A stretch of DNA of 64,000 nt from Roseateles aquatilis (GCF_002205645.1 NZ_NIOF01000002.1:248001-312000), one strand, 5' to 3'. Counted from the first letter of the stretch, positions 35,811 to 49,923 are shown. Program-made: numbers and translations. Notes: a model not told the origin generated them from the letters alone.

Positions 35811-38669
35811 ATGTCCCGCAAGATCCAGAACGGTCCCGAGCTCGGGTTCACCCAACACGCCGCCGGTCGCGGCCGCCTGGCGCGCGGCGCCACGGCGCTG
35901 GCGCTCGGCTCCGCGCTGCTGCTCGCGGGCTGCCTCGGCGACTCCGCGCAGGACCTGCTGAAGTCGGCCAAGGAGCACCTCGACAAGAAGGACCACAAGG
36001 CGGCGATCATCCAGCTCAAGAACGCGCTGCAAAAGGACGACACGCTGGCCGAGGCGCGTTTCCTGCTGGCCCGCGCGCTGCTGGACAGCGGCGACGTGGC
36101 CGGCGCCACCATCGAGGCCGACAAGGCCAGGGCGCAGGGCTATTCGGGCGACGCGCTGGCCGCGCTGCAGGCCCGGCTGCTGCTGATGCAGGGCAAGGTG
36201 GACGAGTTGATCGGCCAGTTCGGCAACCGCCATCTGGCCACCGCCGTCGACGAGGCCGACCTGCAGTCCACGCTGGTCGGCGCCTATGTCGCCAAGCAGC
36301 GCCTGTCCGATGCCCGCGCCGCCGCCAACGCCGCGGTGCGCGCCGCGCCGGACAGCGTGCCGGTGCGCCTGATCAACGTCCGCCTGCTCACCAGCGAAGG
36401 CAAGTTGAAGGACGCGCAGGAGGAAGTGGAGCGCGTGCTGGCCAAGTCCCCGGACGCCGGCGAGGCCTGGCTGCTCAAGGGCGAGCTGCAGGTGCTGGCC
36501 GAGGCCCCGCCCGCCGAGTCGATCGCGAGCTTCCGCAAGGCGCTGTCGCTGGACAAGAAGCTGGTCGGCGCGCATGCCGGCCTGATCAACCTGCTGATGC
36601 GCACCGGCGACAAGGCCGGCGCGAAGGAGGCCGTCGCCGCGATGAAGACGGCCGCGCCGCAGCACGCGCAGACCTTCTACTACGCCGCGATCTTCGCGCT
36701 CGATGCCGGTCAGCTCAAGGAAGCGACCGAGCTGTCGCAGTCGCTGCTGAAGATCGCGCCGAACAACGAGCGCGCGCTGTTCCTGGCCGGCCGCGTGGCG
36801 CAGGCCAACGGCGACCTGCGCCAGGCCGAGTCCCACTTCGCCAAGCTGATCCAGGGCACGCCGGACTCGTCCGCGGCGCGCGTGGCGCTGGCGCAGCTGC
36901 AACTGCGCGGCGGCGACAACGACCTGGCGATGACCACGCTGCAGCCGGCTCTGGACGCCAAGACGCCGTCGTCCGAGGCGCTGGCGCTGGCCGCGGAGAT
37001 CCGCCTCAAGCAGGGGCAGGGTGCCGAGGCCGAGCGCTACCTGGCGCGCGCCGCCGAGACCAATCCGAACGACGTGCGCAGCCGCGTCGGACTGGCCCTG
37101 AACGACATCCAGAAGGGCCGTGACGCGCAGGGCGTGGCGGCGCTGCGCAAGCTGGCCGCCGACGACAAGGGCACCGTGGCCGACATCGCGCTGATCAGCG
37201 TGCTGATCCGCAAGAAGGACGATGCCGGCGCCCGCGAGGCGATCTCGGCGATGGAGCGCAAGGATCCGAAGTCCGCCACCGCGCCCGAGCTGCGGGGCCG
37301 CCTGGCGCTGCTGCGCGGCGACCGCGCCGGCGCCCGCCAGCAACTGGCGGAGGCCGTCAAGCGCGAGCCGACCTCCATGACCGCCGCCAACAGCCTGGCC
37401 GCGATGGACCTGCAGGACGGCAAGCCCGCCGAGGCCGTCAAGCATTACGACGCCGTGCTGAAGGCCGACCCCAGGAACCAGCGCGCCGAGATGGCGCAAC
37501 TGGGTCTGAAGCTGGCCAACAAGCTGATCGAGAAGGACGACGCCATCAAGCGCCTGACCGAGCTGGCCAAGGCGCATCCGGACGACCCGGTGCCGCGCCA
37601 GGCGGCCGTCGGCCTGCTGATGGAGAAGAAGGACCTGAAGCAGGCGCTGTCGATGGCCCAGGAAGGCGTGACCGCCAGCCCGGACAAGCCGGAGCTGATC
37701 GACCTGCTGGGCCAGGTGCAGGCCGCCAGCGGCGACCGCCAGCAGGCGGTGAGCAGCTTCAACAAGGTCGCGACGCTGACGCCGCGCTCGCCGCTGGGCC
37801 CGCTGCGCCTGGCCGACCTGTACGCGCAGGCCGGCGACAAGGAGGCGGCCGCCAACGCGCTCAAGCGCGCCCAGGCGATCGCCCCGACCGACGCCGAACT
37901 GGTCCGCAAGGTGGTCGAAAAGTCGCTGGCGATCCAGCGTCCCGACATCGCGCTGCTGGCGACCAAGGGCCTGCAGACGGCGCAGCCCAAGTTCGGCCTG
38001 GGCTGGAAGCTGGAGGGCGACGTCGCCCGCTCGCGCAAGGACTGGCCGGCCGCCGTCGCCGCCTATCGCAAGGCCGACCAACTGGCGGTCGAGGCCGGCG
38101 GCACCGTGCCCAATACCGAGCTGGCCATCGCGCTGCACGGCGTGCTGATCCAGTCGGGCAAGACGGACGAGGCCGCCGCCTTCGCCTCCAGCTGGACCTC
38201 CAAGTACAAGCAGGACGCGCTGTTCCGCTACCACCTGGGCGATGTGGCGCTGAACCAGGGCCGCAACGAGGCGGCCGAGCAGCAGTACCAGGCCGTGCTG
38301 GCGATGAACCCCGAGAACGCGGCCGCCGCCAACAACATCGCCTGGTTGCGCCTGCGCGCCGGCAAGGCGGACGACGGCCTCAAGTTTGCCGAGAAGGCCA
38401 ACCAGCTGCGCCCGGGCGTGCCGCCCTACATGGACACGCTGGCCGAGGCGCTGGCCGCCAAGGGCCAGACCGCCAAGGCGATCGAAGTGCAGCAGGCGGC
38501 GGTGAAGCAGGCGCCGACGGTGCCCGCGTATCGGTTGCGCCTGGCGCAGCTGTACGTGGCCGGCGGCAACAAGAGCGACGCGCAGGCGGAACTGAAGCGC
38601 CTGGCGGACCTGGGACCGAGTTTCGAGCAACAAGCCGAGGTGCAGAAGCTGCAAGCCGCGATCCGCTGA
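35811..38669 (+). CDS. prsT: PEP-CTERM system TPR-repeat lipoprotein PrsT
   Basis: A 952-residue protein with a lipoprotein signal (LALGSALLLAGC, Cys41) followed by tetratricopeptide repeats almost to the end, such as HLDKKDHKAAIIQLKNALQKD and YQAVLAMNPENAAAANNIAW. Such proteins scaffold secretion of EPS or of exosortase substrates, by analogy with outer-membrane TPR lipoproteins. It is next to PrsK/PrsR as in exosortase clusters. Neither exosortase nor a PEP-CTERM substrate gene is in this window. Confidence 0.88.
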   Translation: MSRKIQNGPELGFTQHAAGRGRLARGATALALGSALLLAGCLGDSAQDLLKSAKEHLDKKDHKAAIIQLKNALQKDDTLAEARFLLARALLDSGDVAGATIEADKARAQGYSGDALAALQARLLLMQGKVDELIGQFGNRHLATAVDEADLQSTLVGAYVAKQRLSDARAAANAAVRAAPDSVPVRLINVRLLTSEGKLKDAQEEVERVLAKSPDAGEAWLLKGELQVLAEAPPAESIASFRKALSLDKKLVGAHAGLINLLMRTGDKAGAKEAVAAMKTAAPQHAQTFYYAAIFALDAGQLKEATELSQSLLKIAPNNERALFLAGRVAQANGDLRQAESHFAKLIQGTPDSSAARVALAQLQLRGGDNDLAMTTLQPALDAKTPSSEALALAAEIRLKQGQGAEAERYLARAAETNPNDVRSRVGLALNDIQKGRDAQGVAALRKLAADDKGTVADIALISVLIRKKDDAGAREAISAMERKDPKSATAPELRGRLALLRGDRAGARQQLAEAVKREPTSMTAANSLAAMDLQDGKPAEAVKHYDAVLKADPRNQRAEMAQLGLKLANKLIEKDDAIKRLTELAKAHPDDPVPRQAAVGLLMEKKDLKQALSMAQEGVTASPDKPELIDLLGQVQAASGDRQQAVSSFNKVATLTPRSPLGPLRLADLYAQAGDKEAAANALKRAQAIAPTDAELVRKVVEKSLAIQRPDIALLATKGLQTAQPKFGLGWKLEGDVARSRKDWPAAVAAYRKADQLAVEAGGTVPNTELAIALHGVLIQSGKTDEAAAFASSWTSKYKQDALFRYHLGDVALNQGRNEAAEQQYQAVLAMNPENAAAANNIAWLRLRAGKADDGLKFAEKANQLRPGVPPYMDTLAEALAAKGQTAKAIEVQQAAVKQAPTVPAYRLRLAQLYVAGGNKSDAQAELKRLADLGPSFEQQAEVQKLQAAIR

Positions 38670-38745
38670 GGCCTGCGCCTGAGCGATCCGATCCGCCTTG
38701 GCGGACCGTTGGCGTGCGGACCACCGCGCCCACAGGGAGACGGTC

Positions 38746-40065
38746 ATGAGCCAGATTCGACGATCCAGTCTGCGCAAGCGGTTCCACCAGGGACTGCGGC
38801 GCATGTTCTCCAGGCTGCCCAAGGGGTTGCGCTTCGCCGTCTACCGACGCATGGTGGACTGCGATCCGGCGCCGTCCAGCCGGCTGGAGCTGAAGGTGGC
38901 GGACACGCAGGAGGAACTCGACGCCTGTTTCCGCATCCTGCACGACGCTTACGTCGGCAGCGGCTTCATGAAGCCGGACCCCAGCGGCCTGCGCGTGACG
39001 ATCTATCACGCGCTGCCGACCACGACCACGCTCTGCGCCAAATACGACGGCGCCGTGGTGGGGACGATCTCGATGGTGCGGGAGGGCGTGTTCGGCTTCC
39101 CGCTGCAGTCGGTGTTCGACCTGGAGGACGTGCGCGCCAAGGGCGGCAAGATCGCCGAGATCTCGGCGCTGGCCGTCGCGCCGGCGTTCCGCAAGACCGG
39201 CGGCGCGATCCTGTTCCCGCTGATGAAGTTCATGCATCAGTACTGCACCCAGTACTTCGACACGCGGCACCTGGTGATCGCGGTCAACCCGGACAAGATC
39301 GAGCTGTACGAGGCGCTGCTGTTCTTCAAGCGATTGAAGGAGCAGACCGTCGACAACTACGACTTCGCCAACGGGGCGCCGGCGGTGGGGGCGACGCTGG
39401 ATCTGGAGGAGGCGGACGAGACCTTCGAGCGCGCCTACCGCGGCCGCCGCGACCGCAAGAACCTGCATCACTACTTCTTCGGCCAGGACCTGGCCAACAT
39501 CAAGCTGCCGCAGCGGCGATACCACACGACCAACGATCCGGTCATGACCCCGGAGCTGCTGGATCACTTCTTCAACAAGGTGGTGCAGGTCTTCCCGACC
39601 TTGAACGACGTCAAGAAGGCGCTGCTGTGGTCGGTGTACCGCGATGACGCGCAGTTCCGCTCGGTGCTGCCCATGCTCAGCGGCGGCGGCGAGGACCTGG
39701 GCCGGGCGCTGCGGCAGTACCCGCGTTACTCGATCCGCTGTCCCGGCCATCTGGACATCCGCGCCGCCAACGACAGCCAGCTGGGCTCGTTCGACCTGGA
39801 AGTGATCGAGGTGTCGGCGCACGGCTTCCAGGCCGAGTGCGACCTGGACCTGCCGCTGCAGGTCGACGGCAGCGTCAAGATCGAGCTGGGGGCCCAGCAA
39901 GACGGCGTCAAGAACACGGCCCACGTGATGGCCCGCGCCGTGCGCCGCAAGGACACGGAGCGGGGCAGCTACTACGGCTTCCGCATCGACGAACCCGATC
40001 GCGCCTGGCGCAGCTTCGTCTCCACGCTGGAGATGGCAACGACCACGAAAGACCTGGCCGCATGA
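38746..40065 (+). CDS. FeeM-like N-acyl amino acid synthase / PEP-CTERM-associated acyltransferase fused to PilZ
   Basis: A 439-residue two-domain protein. Residues about 45-230 are a GNAT-fold acyltransferase related to the exosortase-associated and FeeM N-acyl amino acid synthases (IAEISALAVAPAFRKTGGAI). From about 327 a PilZ domain begins with the c-di-GMP motif RYSIR (327-331) and the partner EVSAHG (355-360), where Glu replaces the usual Asp/Asn. A c-di-GMP-controlled acyl transfer is therefore likely. Acyl donor and acceptor are unknown. It follows prsT by 76 bp, and its stop overlaps the next start (ATGA). Confidence 0.75.
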   Translation: MSQIRRSSLRKRFHQGLRRMFSRLPKGLRFAVYRRMVDCDPAPSSRLELKVADTQEELDACFRILHDAYVGSGFMKPDPSGLRVTIYHALPTTTTLCAKYDGAVVGTISMVREGVFGFPLQSVFDLEDVRAKGGKIAEISALAVAPAFRKTGGAILFPLMKFMHQYCTQYFDTRHLVIAVNPDKIELYEALLFFKRLKEQTVDNYDFANGAPAVGATLDLEEADETFERAYRGRRDRKNLHHYFFGQDLANIKLPQRRYHTTNDPVMTPELLDHFFNKVVQVFPTLNDVKKALLWSVYRDDAQFRSVLPMLSGGGEDLGRALRQYPRYSIRCPGHLDIRAANDSQLGSFDLEVIEVSAHGFQAECDLDLPLQVDGSVKIELGAQQDGVKNTAHVMARAVRRKDTERGSYYGFRIDEPDRAWRSFVSTLEMATTTKDLAA

Positions 40066-40922
40066 CACGCAGTACCGCTCCCACCTTCGATCCGTTGTCC
40101 GGTCCGTCGGCCGGTCCGCGACGCCGCGAGCTGCTCGCGCTCGGCGCCCTGGGCGCGATCGGCGCCATGGGCCTGATGCCGTCGTCGGCGCGGGCGCAGG
40201 AGATGTCCAACACCTTGCCCGACCTGATCGACCGCAGCCGCCAGGCGGTGGTGGCGGTGGGCACGTTCGCCGCGACGGACAACCCGCGATTCGGATTCCG
40301 GGGGACGGGGTTCGTGGTCGGGGACGGACGCTTGATCGTGACCTGCGCGCACGTGATCCCGAACCCGATCGAGAAGGATCTGGCGATCACCGTGGCGCCG
40401 ACCGGCAACGCATCCGGCGCGCCGCAACTGCGCCCCGTGAAGCTGCTGCGCCGCGACACGACGCACGACCTGGCGGTGCTGGAGCTGGCGGACGACAAGC
40501 CGGCGCTGGTCAACGTGCTGCAGCTGGCGCCGGTCAACGGGGACCAGCCGGTGGTGCGCGAGGGCAGCGCGGTGGCGCTGATGGGATATCCCATCGGCAC
40601 GGCGCTGGGCGTGACGATGGCGACGCACCGCGGCGTCGTCGCCGCGGTCACGCGCGCGGCGCTGCCGGCGCCGACCTCCGGCAGCCTGTCCGACCGCGCG
40701 GTGCGGCAACTGCGAGACGGGCCGATGGAGTTCCTGCAGCTGGACATCACCGCCTACCCCGGCAACAGCGGCGGGCCGCTGCTGGAGATCGCCACCGGGA
40801 AGGTGGTCGGCGTCGTCAACATGGTGGTGCTCAAGGGCACCCGGGAGTCGGCGCTCAGCGCGCCCAGCGGCATCAGCTACGCGGTACCGGTGAGGTACGT
40901 GGTGCCGTTGCTGGGGAAGTGA
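40062..40922 (+). CDS. Exported trypsin-like serine protease (Tat-type signal)
   Basis: A 286-residue S1-fold protease. The N-terminus GPRRRELLALGALGAIGA has a twin-arginine pattern and a cut near ARA, so export by Tat is likely. The catalytic triad is His97 (TCAHV), Asp136 (HDLAVLEL) and Ser236 (GNSGGP). There is no PDZ domain, unlike DegP. Its ATG overlaps the stop of the acyltransferase-PilZ gene, so the two are translated together and probably act in the same process. Substrate unknown. Confidence 0.85.
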   Translation: MTRSTAPTFDPLSGPSAGPRRRELLALGALGAIGAMGLMPSSARAQEMSNTLPDLIDRSRQAVVAVGTFAATDNPRFGFRGTGFVVGDGRLIVTCAHVIPNPIEKDLAITVAPTGNASGAPQLRPVKLLRRDTTHDLAVLELADDKPALVNVLQLAPVNGDQPVVREGSAVALMGYPIGTALGVTMATHRGVVAAVTRAALPAPTSGSLSDRAVRQLRDGPMEFLQLDITAYPGNSGGPLLEIATGKVVGVVNMVVLKGTRESALSAPSGISYAVPVRYVVPLLGK

Positions 40923-40949
40923 GCCGTCGGCGGCGCGCGTAGGGCGCCG

Positions 40950-42395
40950 TCAGCCCGCGTGCCCCACCGGCGCCGCCGCGCCCGCCTGCGGCGCGGGCTC
41001 CCTCAGCAGCAGCGCCAGCAGGCCGCCCGCCGCCGCGAACACCGCGCCGACCGCGAACGCCACGCGATAGCCCCCCGCCAGCGCCGCCGGCAGCGAGGCG
41101 CCCAGCGCGCCGAGCTCCGCCGTCCGCGACGCCGCCAGGCTGGCCAGCACGGCCAGGCCCAGCGATCCGCCCATCATGAAGGACGTGTTCACCACGCCGG
41201 AGGCCAGGCCCGATTCGCTGGGCGCGACCTCGCTCATCGCCGCCAGCAGCACCGGATTGAAGGCCACGCCCGCGCCCAGCCCGAGCAGCAGCATGCCCGG
41301 CAGCACATCCAGCCAGAAGCCGCCGTCGGCCGGTGCCCGCGCGAACAGCGCCAGGCCCAGCGCCGCCAGCAGCAGGCCGCCGCACAGCGGGATCCGCAGG
41401 CCGAAGCGCATCACCAGCTTGGCCGACAGTCCGACCGAGAACGCCGCCATGATGAGGTTGGACGGCAGGAACCCCAGGCCGACGTGCATCGCGTCGTAGC
41501 CCAGCACCAGTTGCATGTAGAGCGCCGACAGGAAGAACCACGCGAACATCGCCGCGGCCCACAACACGCCGATGACGTTGGACACCGCCACCGAGCGCAG
41601 CTTGAAGAGCGACAGCGGCATCAGCGGATGCGCGACCTTCATCTCCAGCACCAGAAAGGCCGCCAGCAGCAGCACCGCCACGCCCAGCAGGCCGAGCGTG
41701 CGCGGCGAGGTCCAGCCGGCCTCGTTGCCGTTCACCACCGCATAGACCGCCAGCATCAGCGACAGGGTCACCGTCACCGCGCCGGCCCAGTCCAGCGTCT
41801 CGTCGGGGGCCGTCGGGCCGCCGCGCTCGATCAGCCACAGGCACAGCGCGATCACCACGGCGCCGATGGGGAGGTTGACCAGGAAGATCCAGTGCCAGCT
41901 CAGCGTGCTCGTCAGCAGTCCGCCCAGCAGCACGCCGATGCTGCCGCCGCCGGCGCAGACGAAGCCGTAGACGCCCATCGCCTTGGCGCGCTCCGCCGGC
42001 TCGGTGAACATGTTCATGATCAGCGACAGCGAAATCGCCGACACCACCGCGCCGCCCAGGCCCTGCACCGCGCGCGCCGCCACCAGCAGCTCCTGCGTGT
42101 GCGCCAGCCCGCAGGCCGCGGACGCGGCGGTGAACAGGCCCAGCCCCGCCAGGAACATCCGCCGGTGCCCGTACAGGTCGCCCAGCCGGCCACCCAGCAG
42201 CATGAAGCCACCGAAGGTCAGCATGTAGGCGTTGACCACCCAGACCAGCGAGGTCTCGGTGAACCCCAGGTCGGCGCGGATCGAGGGCAGGGCGACGTTC
42301 ACGATGGTCGTGTCCAGCACGATCATCAGCACGCCCAGGCACAGCACGCCCAGGGCCAGCCAGCGGCGACGCTTCGAATCAAGGTGAGAGGTCAT
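40950..42395 (-). CDS. MFS drug exporter, DHA2 (EmrB/QacA) family, 14 helices
   Basis: A protein of about 481 residues with 14 predicted helices. The DHA2 motif C-like segments and the N-terminal signature LDTTIVNVALPSIRADLG are present. It is proton-driven and probably exports toxic compounds, but substrates are unknown. Start choice is weak: ATG 42395 matches family N-termini but has no clear ribosome site; a GTG at 42467 would add 24 residues. It runs opposite to the gene at 42726. Confidence 0.88.
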   Translation of the reverse strand: MTSHLDSKRRRWLALGVLCLGVLMIVLDTTIVNVALPSIRADLGFTETSLVWVVNAYMLTFGGFMLLGGRLGDLYGHRRMFLAGLGLFTAASAACGLAHTQELLVAARAVQGLGGAVVSAISLSLIMNMFTEPAERAKAMGVYGFVCAGGGSIGVLLGGLLTSTLSWHWIFLVNLPIGAVVIALCLWLIERGGPTAPDETLDWAGAVTVTLSLMLAVYAVVNGNEAGWTSPRTLGLLGVAVLLLAAFLVLEMKVAHPLMPLSLFKLRSVAVSNVIGVLWAAAMFAWFFLSALYMQLVLGYDAMHVGLGFLPSNLIMAAFSVGLSAKLVMRFGLRIPLCGGLLLAALGLALFARAPADGGFWLDVLPGMLLLGLGAGVAFNPVLLAAMSEVAPSESGLASGVVNTSFMMGGSLGLAVLASLAASRTAELGALGASLPAALAGGYRVAFAVGAVFAAAGGLLALLLREPAPQAGAAAPVGHAG

Positions 42396-42725
42396 GGATG
42401 ACAGCGGTTCGTTGGGGATCGGAGGAGTCTCTTCGGCACGACGTTCGGCCATGCCGCAATTCGACACGTCGGTCGTGACGGTCGCCTTTTCATCGCGGCG
42501 GGGCGGCGGACTCCCGCCGTGAAGGACGCGTTTGTAGCAGCGCGCCCCGGGCCGCGCCAGTGCCGAGGGTCCCTTTCGAGACCGGGTGCTGCCATCGTCT
42601 GTCAGCTGTCGGTGGAATGCCTACAAACGCTGCCGTCATCGCTGCACTGCGCCATGCGGCTTGCCTGTCTGTCGTGCGAACGCCGTCGGCCAGATGATTC
42701 GTTCCATCAACAGGGAGCCACCGAC
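42396..42725. other. 330-bp divergent intergenic region
   Basis: It separates the MFS exporter (minus) from the spore-coat-U gene (plus) and must hold both promoters. No strong -35/-10 pair or terminator was seen. A TTGC preceded at the right distance by GC rather than GG (around 42650) fails the sigma-54 invariant. Confidence 0.4.
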
Positions 42726-43295
42726 ATGAGCATCACCAAGCAAGCCCAGGCGATCCGCGCCCAGCGGCACAGCAGTTTCAAGACCGCCGTCCTGCTTTCC
42801 GGCCTGGCGATCGGCGCCGGCCTGATGTTCAGCGTGGCGCAGGACGCGCGGGGCGCGACCCCCGTCACCAACACCTTCCAGGTGACGGCGACGATCAACA
42901 GCTCCTGCACCGTGTCGGGCTCCAACCTGAACTTCGGCTCCGCGATCGATCCGCTGGCTGCCGCGACGCCGCTGGACGCGACCTCGACGCTGACGGTCAC
43001 CTGCTCCAACAGCACGCCGTATGCGGTCGCGCTGAACGCCGGCGCCAACGCCGGCGGCGCGACCAACTTCTCCAGCCGCACGATGTTGAGCGGCGCCAGC
43101 ACGCTGGCCTATCAGCTGTACCTGGATTCGGGCCGCTCCACCGTGTGGGGCGACGGCACCTCGTCGTCCAGCAGCAAGAGCGGCACCGGCACCGGGTCGG
43201 CGCAGTCGATCTCGGTGTACGGCCGGATCCCGTCGCTTGCGAACGTGGTGCCGGGCAGCTATACCGATACGGTGACCGTCACGGTCACCTACTGA
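42726..43295 (+). CDS. Spore coat protein U / Csu-type pilin domain protein
   Basis: A 190-residue secreted protein. The signal region reaches about residue 40, and the SCPU domain starts TNTFQVTATINSSCTVSGSNLNFG. The Cys pair in SSCTV and VTCSN probably forms the domain's disulfide, and the C-terminal strand ends VTVTVTY. SCPU proteins are subunits of archaic chaperone-usher pili, yet no usher or chaperone gene is next to it. It either uses a system elsewhere or is an orphan adhesin. Ribosome site: CAGGGAG. Confidence 0.82.
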   Translation: MSITKQAQAIRAQRHSSFKTAVLLSGLAIGAGLMFSVAQDARGATPVTNTFQVTATINSSCTVSGSNLNFGSAIDPLAAATPLDATSTLTVTCSNSTPYAVALNAGANAGGATNFSSRTMLSGASTLAYQLYLDSGRSTVWGDGTSSSSSKSGTGTGSAQSISVYGRIPSLANVVPGSYTDTVTVTVTY

Positions 43296-43436
43296 TTCAG
43301 CGTCCGGACCTCCCTGTCCGGGCCCCGTTTGCTCGAGTGCTGACGCTCAGCGTCGCCCGCCGCGATTGACGACCCAGGCGATCCCCCCTCGCCACGGACG
43401 CACGCGGACGGCCTCCCCCTCTGTCAGGGCGGCGAG

Positions 43437-44828
<1,392 letters not shown>

Positions 44829-44861
44829 GAGGAACCTTCTGGGGACCTTCGGGGAACGGGA

Positions 44862-47756
<2,895 letters not shown>

Positions 47757-47930
47757 GGCGGGGCGATCCTGGAGAGAGGTATTCGTTGCCGAGCGCATTC
47801 ATGCGCGCGGCGATGACCCGAAGGTCGTCGGGGTGCGGAGTCGGGAGGGGCCGCCAGGCGCAAACCGCAGCCATGGCAGCGCCATGGCGAGGATTTGCAA
47901 CGACATGGACTGCCCGAATCCGCGGCCCGA

Positions 47931-48305
47931 TCAGGAGTTTTTGACGAGGGTGTCGTAGGCGGTGGAGTCCATCAGGCCGTCCAGCTCCGACGGGTTGGAC
48001 AGCTTGACCTTGAAGAACCAGCCGCTCTTGAGCGGGTCGCTGTTGGCCAGCGACGGGTCGTCGCGCAGGGCCTCGTTGACCTCGACGATCTCGCCCGACA
48101 CCGGGGCGTAGACATCGGCGGCGGCCTTGACCGACTCGACCACGCCGGCCACGGCCTTGGCGTCGAAGGACTTGCCGACTTCCGGCAGGTCCACGAACAC
48201 CACGTCGCCCAGCGCGTCCTGCGCGTGGACCGTGATGCCCACGGTAACGGTGCCGTCGCCGGCGATGTCGACCCACTCGTGGTCAGGGGTGTACTTGATG
48301 GTCAT
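47931..48305 (-). CDS. gcvH: Glycine cleavage system H-protein
   Basis: A 124-residue lipoyl carrier protein. The lipoylated lysine is in VVESVKAAADVYAPVSGE. Length and N-terminus KYTPDHEWVDIAGDGTVTVG are standard. A gap of about 174 bp without a gene separates it from gcvP. Confidence 0.96.
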   Translation of the reverse strand: MTIKYTPDHEWVDIAGDGTVTVGITVHAQDALGDVVFVDLPEVGKSFDAKAVAGVVESVKAAADVYAPVSGEIVEVNEALRDDPSLANSDPLKSGWFFKVKLSNPSELDGLMDSTAYDTLVKNS

Positions 48306-48392
48306 GGAAAGGCTCCGTCGAGTCGGAAGGAAAGGGTTGAAACGGGGCTGACGCGCGAGGCCGGCCCGGCGGCCGCGACCGCCGGATGCGCA

Positions 48393-49514
48393 TCAGCCGC
48401 GGAAGTATCCGTTGGGCGTGAACGGCGTGGAAGAGACCGTCATCGGGGTGCGCTTGCCGCGCACCTCCGCGAACAGCTCGGTGCCCAGCGCGGCATGGGC
48501 CGTCTGCACGTAGGCCAGCGCCACCGGCTTGCCCACCGTCGGGCCGAGCGTGCCGCTGGTGACCACGCCGATCTCGGCGCCGTCGGCGTTGACCAGCCTG
48601 GCGCCTTCGCGCACCGGCATGCGTTCCGAGCTCACCAGGCCGACGCGCTTCTTCGCGACACCCTCGGCGAACTGGCGGTCGATCACGGCCGCGCCGGGGT
48701 AGCCGCCGGCACGCGCGCCACCGGCGCGGCGCACCTTCTGGATCGCCCAGGTCAGCGAGGCCTCGACCGGCGTGGAGGTCGTGTCGATGTCGTGGCCGTA
48801 CAGGCACAGGCCGGCTTCCAGGCGCAGCGAGTCGCGCGCGCCCAGGCCGATGGGCATCACCTCCGGCTGGGCCAGCAGCTTGCGGGCCAGCTCGACCGCG
48901 CGGTCGGCGGGGACCGAGATTTCGTAGCCGTCCTCGCCGGTGTAGCCGGAGCGGGTGACGAAGGTGGGGATGCCGTCCAGGTCGAAGAAGTTGCCGGTCA
49001 TGAAGACCAGCTTGGCGACGTCGGCGTTCAGGCGCGACAGCGCGGTCACCGCCTGCGGCCCCTGCAGCGCGAGCAGCGCCTGCTCGGGCATCGGGCGGAC
49101 CTCGCAGCGGCCGCCCAGGTGCTTTTGCATGTGGGCGATGTCCTGGTCGCGGCAGCCGGCGTTGACGACGACGAACAGGCCGTCGGTGCGGCGAGCCACC
49201 ATCAGGTCGTCGAGGATGCCGCCCTCGTCGTTGGTGAACAGCGCGTAGCGTTGCTTGAACAGGCCCAGGTCGACGATGTCGACGGGGACCAGCGTCTCCA
49301 GCGCGGCGGCGGCGTCGTCGCCCACCAGCAGCACCTGGCCCATGTGCGAGACGTCGAACAGGCCGGCGGCGGCGCGGGCGTGCTTGTGCTCGGCCATCAC
49401 GCCGGCGGGGTACTGGACCGGCATGTCGTAGCCGGCGAAGGGCACCATCTTGGCGCCGAGTTCGATGTGCAGTGCGTGCAGCGGGGTCTGCAGCAGGGTC
49501 TGGTCAGCGGACAT
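48393..49514 (-). CDS. gcvT: Glycine cleavage system T-protein (aminomethyltransferase)
   Basis: A protein of 373 residues that releases ammonia from the aminomethyl-lipoyl arm and makes methylene-tetrahydrofolate. Typical features are the start LLQTPLHALHIELGAKMVPFAGYDMPVQY, the folate-site aspartate within YTGEDGYEISV, and a C-terminal ending in the barrel domain. It is first in the gcvTHP-sdaA operon and follows the glycine riboswitch. Confidence 0.95.
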   Translation of the reverse strand: MSADQTLLQTPLHALHIELGAKMVPFAGYDMPVQYPAGVMAEHKHARAAAGLFDVSHMGQVLLVGDDAAAALETLVPVDIVDLGLFKQRYALFTNDEGGILDDLMVARRTDGLFVVVNAGCRDQDIAHMQKHLGGRCEVRPMPEQALLALQGPQAVTALSRLNADVAKLVFMTGNFFDLDGIPTFVTRSGYTGEDGYEISVPADRAVELARKLLAQPEVMPIGLGARDSLRLEAGLCLYGHDIDTTSTPVEASLTWAIQKVRRAGGARAGGYPGAAVIDRQFAEGVAKKRVGLVSSERMPVREGARLVNADGAEIGVVTSGTLGPTVGKPVALAYVQTAHAALGTELFAEVRGKRTPMTVSSTPFTPNGYFRG

Positions 49515-49584
49515 GTCTCGCTCCGAGGGCATTCGTCGTAGCCACCCCCGACTGTGAACCGATCACGTCCGGGGTGGGGATATG

Positions 49585-49806
49585 CCCTCGCTGTCCGCTT
49601 TACCTGAGAGATTGGCCGTCGGTGGTTGACCGGCGGCTTGCCCCTTCGGTGGACGGGCTCGACCGATGGTCCGCCCCGCCTCTCTCCAGTGAGGAACGCC
49701 CGAAATCTCGGACGTCTCGTCAGTCCTTTTGCCTGAGCGTTCGCAGCATGGGATCACCGGTGCCACTGCGCCTTCGGCGGCCCCCGCGAGGGGGCTCTCT
49801 CCTGAC
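49585..49806 (-). ncRNA. Tandem glycine riboswitch upstream of gcvT
   Basis: On the minus strand two aptamers follow each other. Both begin GGAGAGAG (near 49800 and 49685) and both contain a CCGAAGG-type loop. They end in the conserved CTCAGGCAAAAGGACTG (near 49715-49737) and CTCAGGTAAAGCGGACAG (near 49590-49606). This is the classic cooperative pair that turns on gcv genes when glycine binds. The region between aptamer and start codon is about 70 nt, so control is likely by ribosome access or attenuation. Boundaries are approximate. Confidence 0.93.
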
Positions 49807-49923
49807 TGGGGCGCATTGTAGTCACGGATTCGGCCCCGGCGGGCGACTAGGCGTCACACGTGAACTTACCGATGTCGGGTGCAGACCCAAGACCTTCCTC
49901 TGCCGATCTCGAAAGGAACGACC

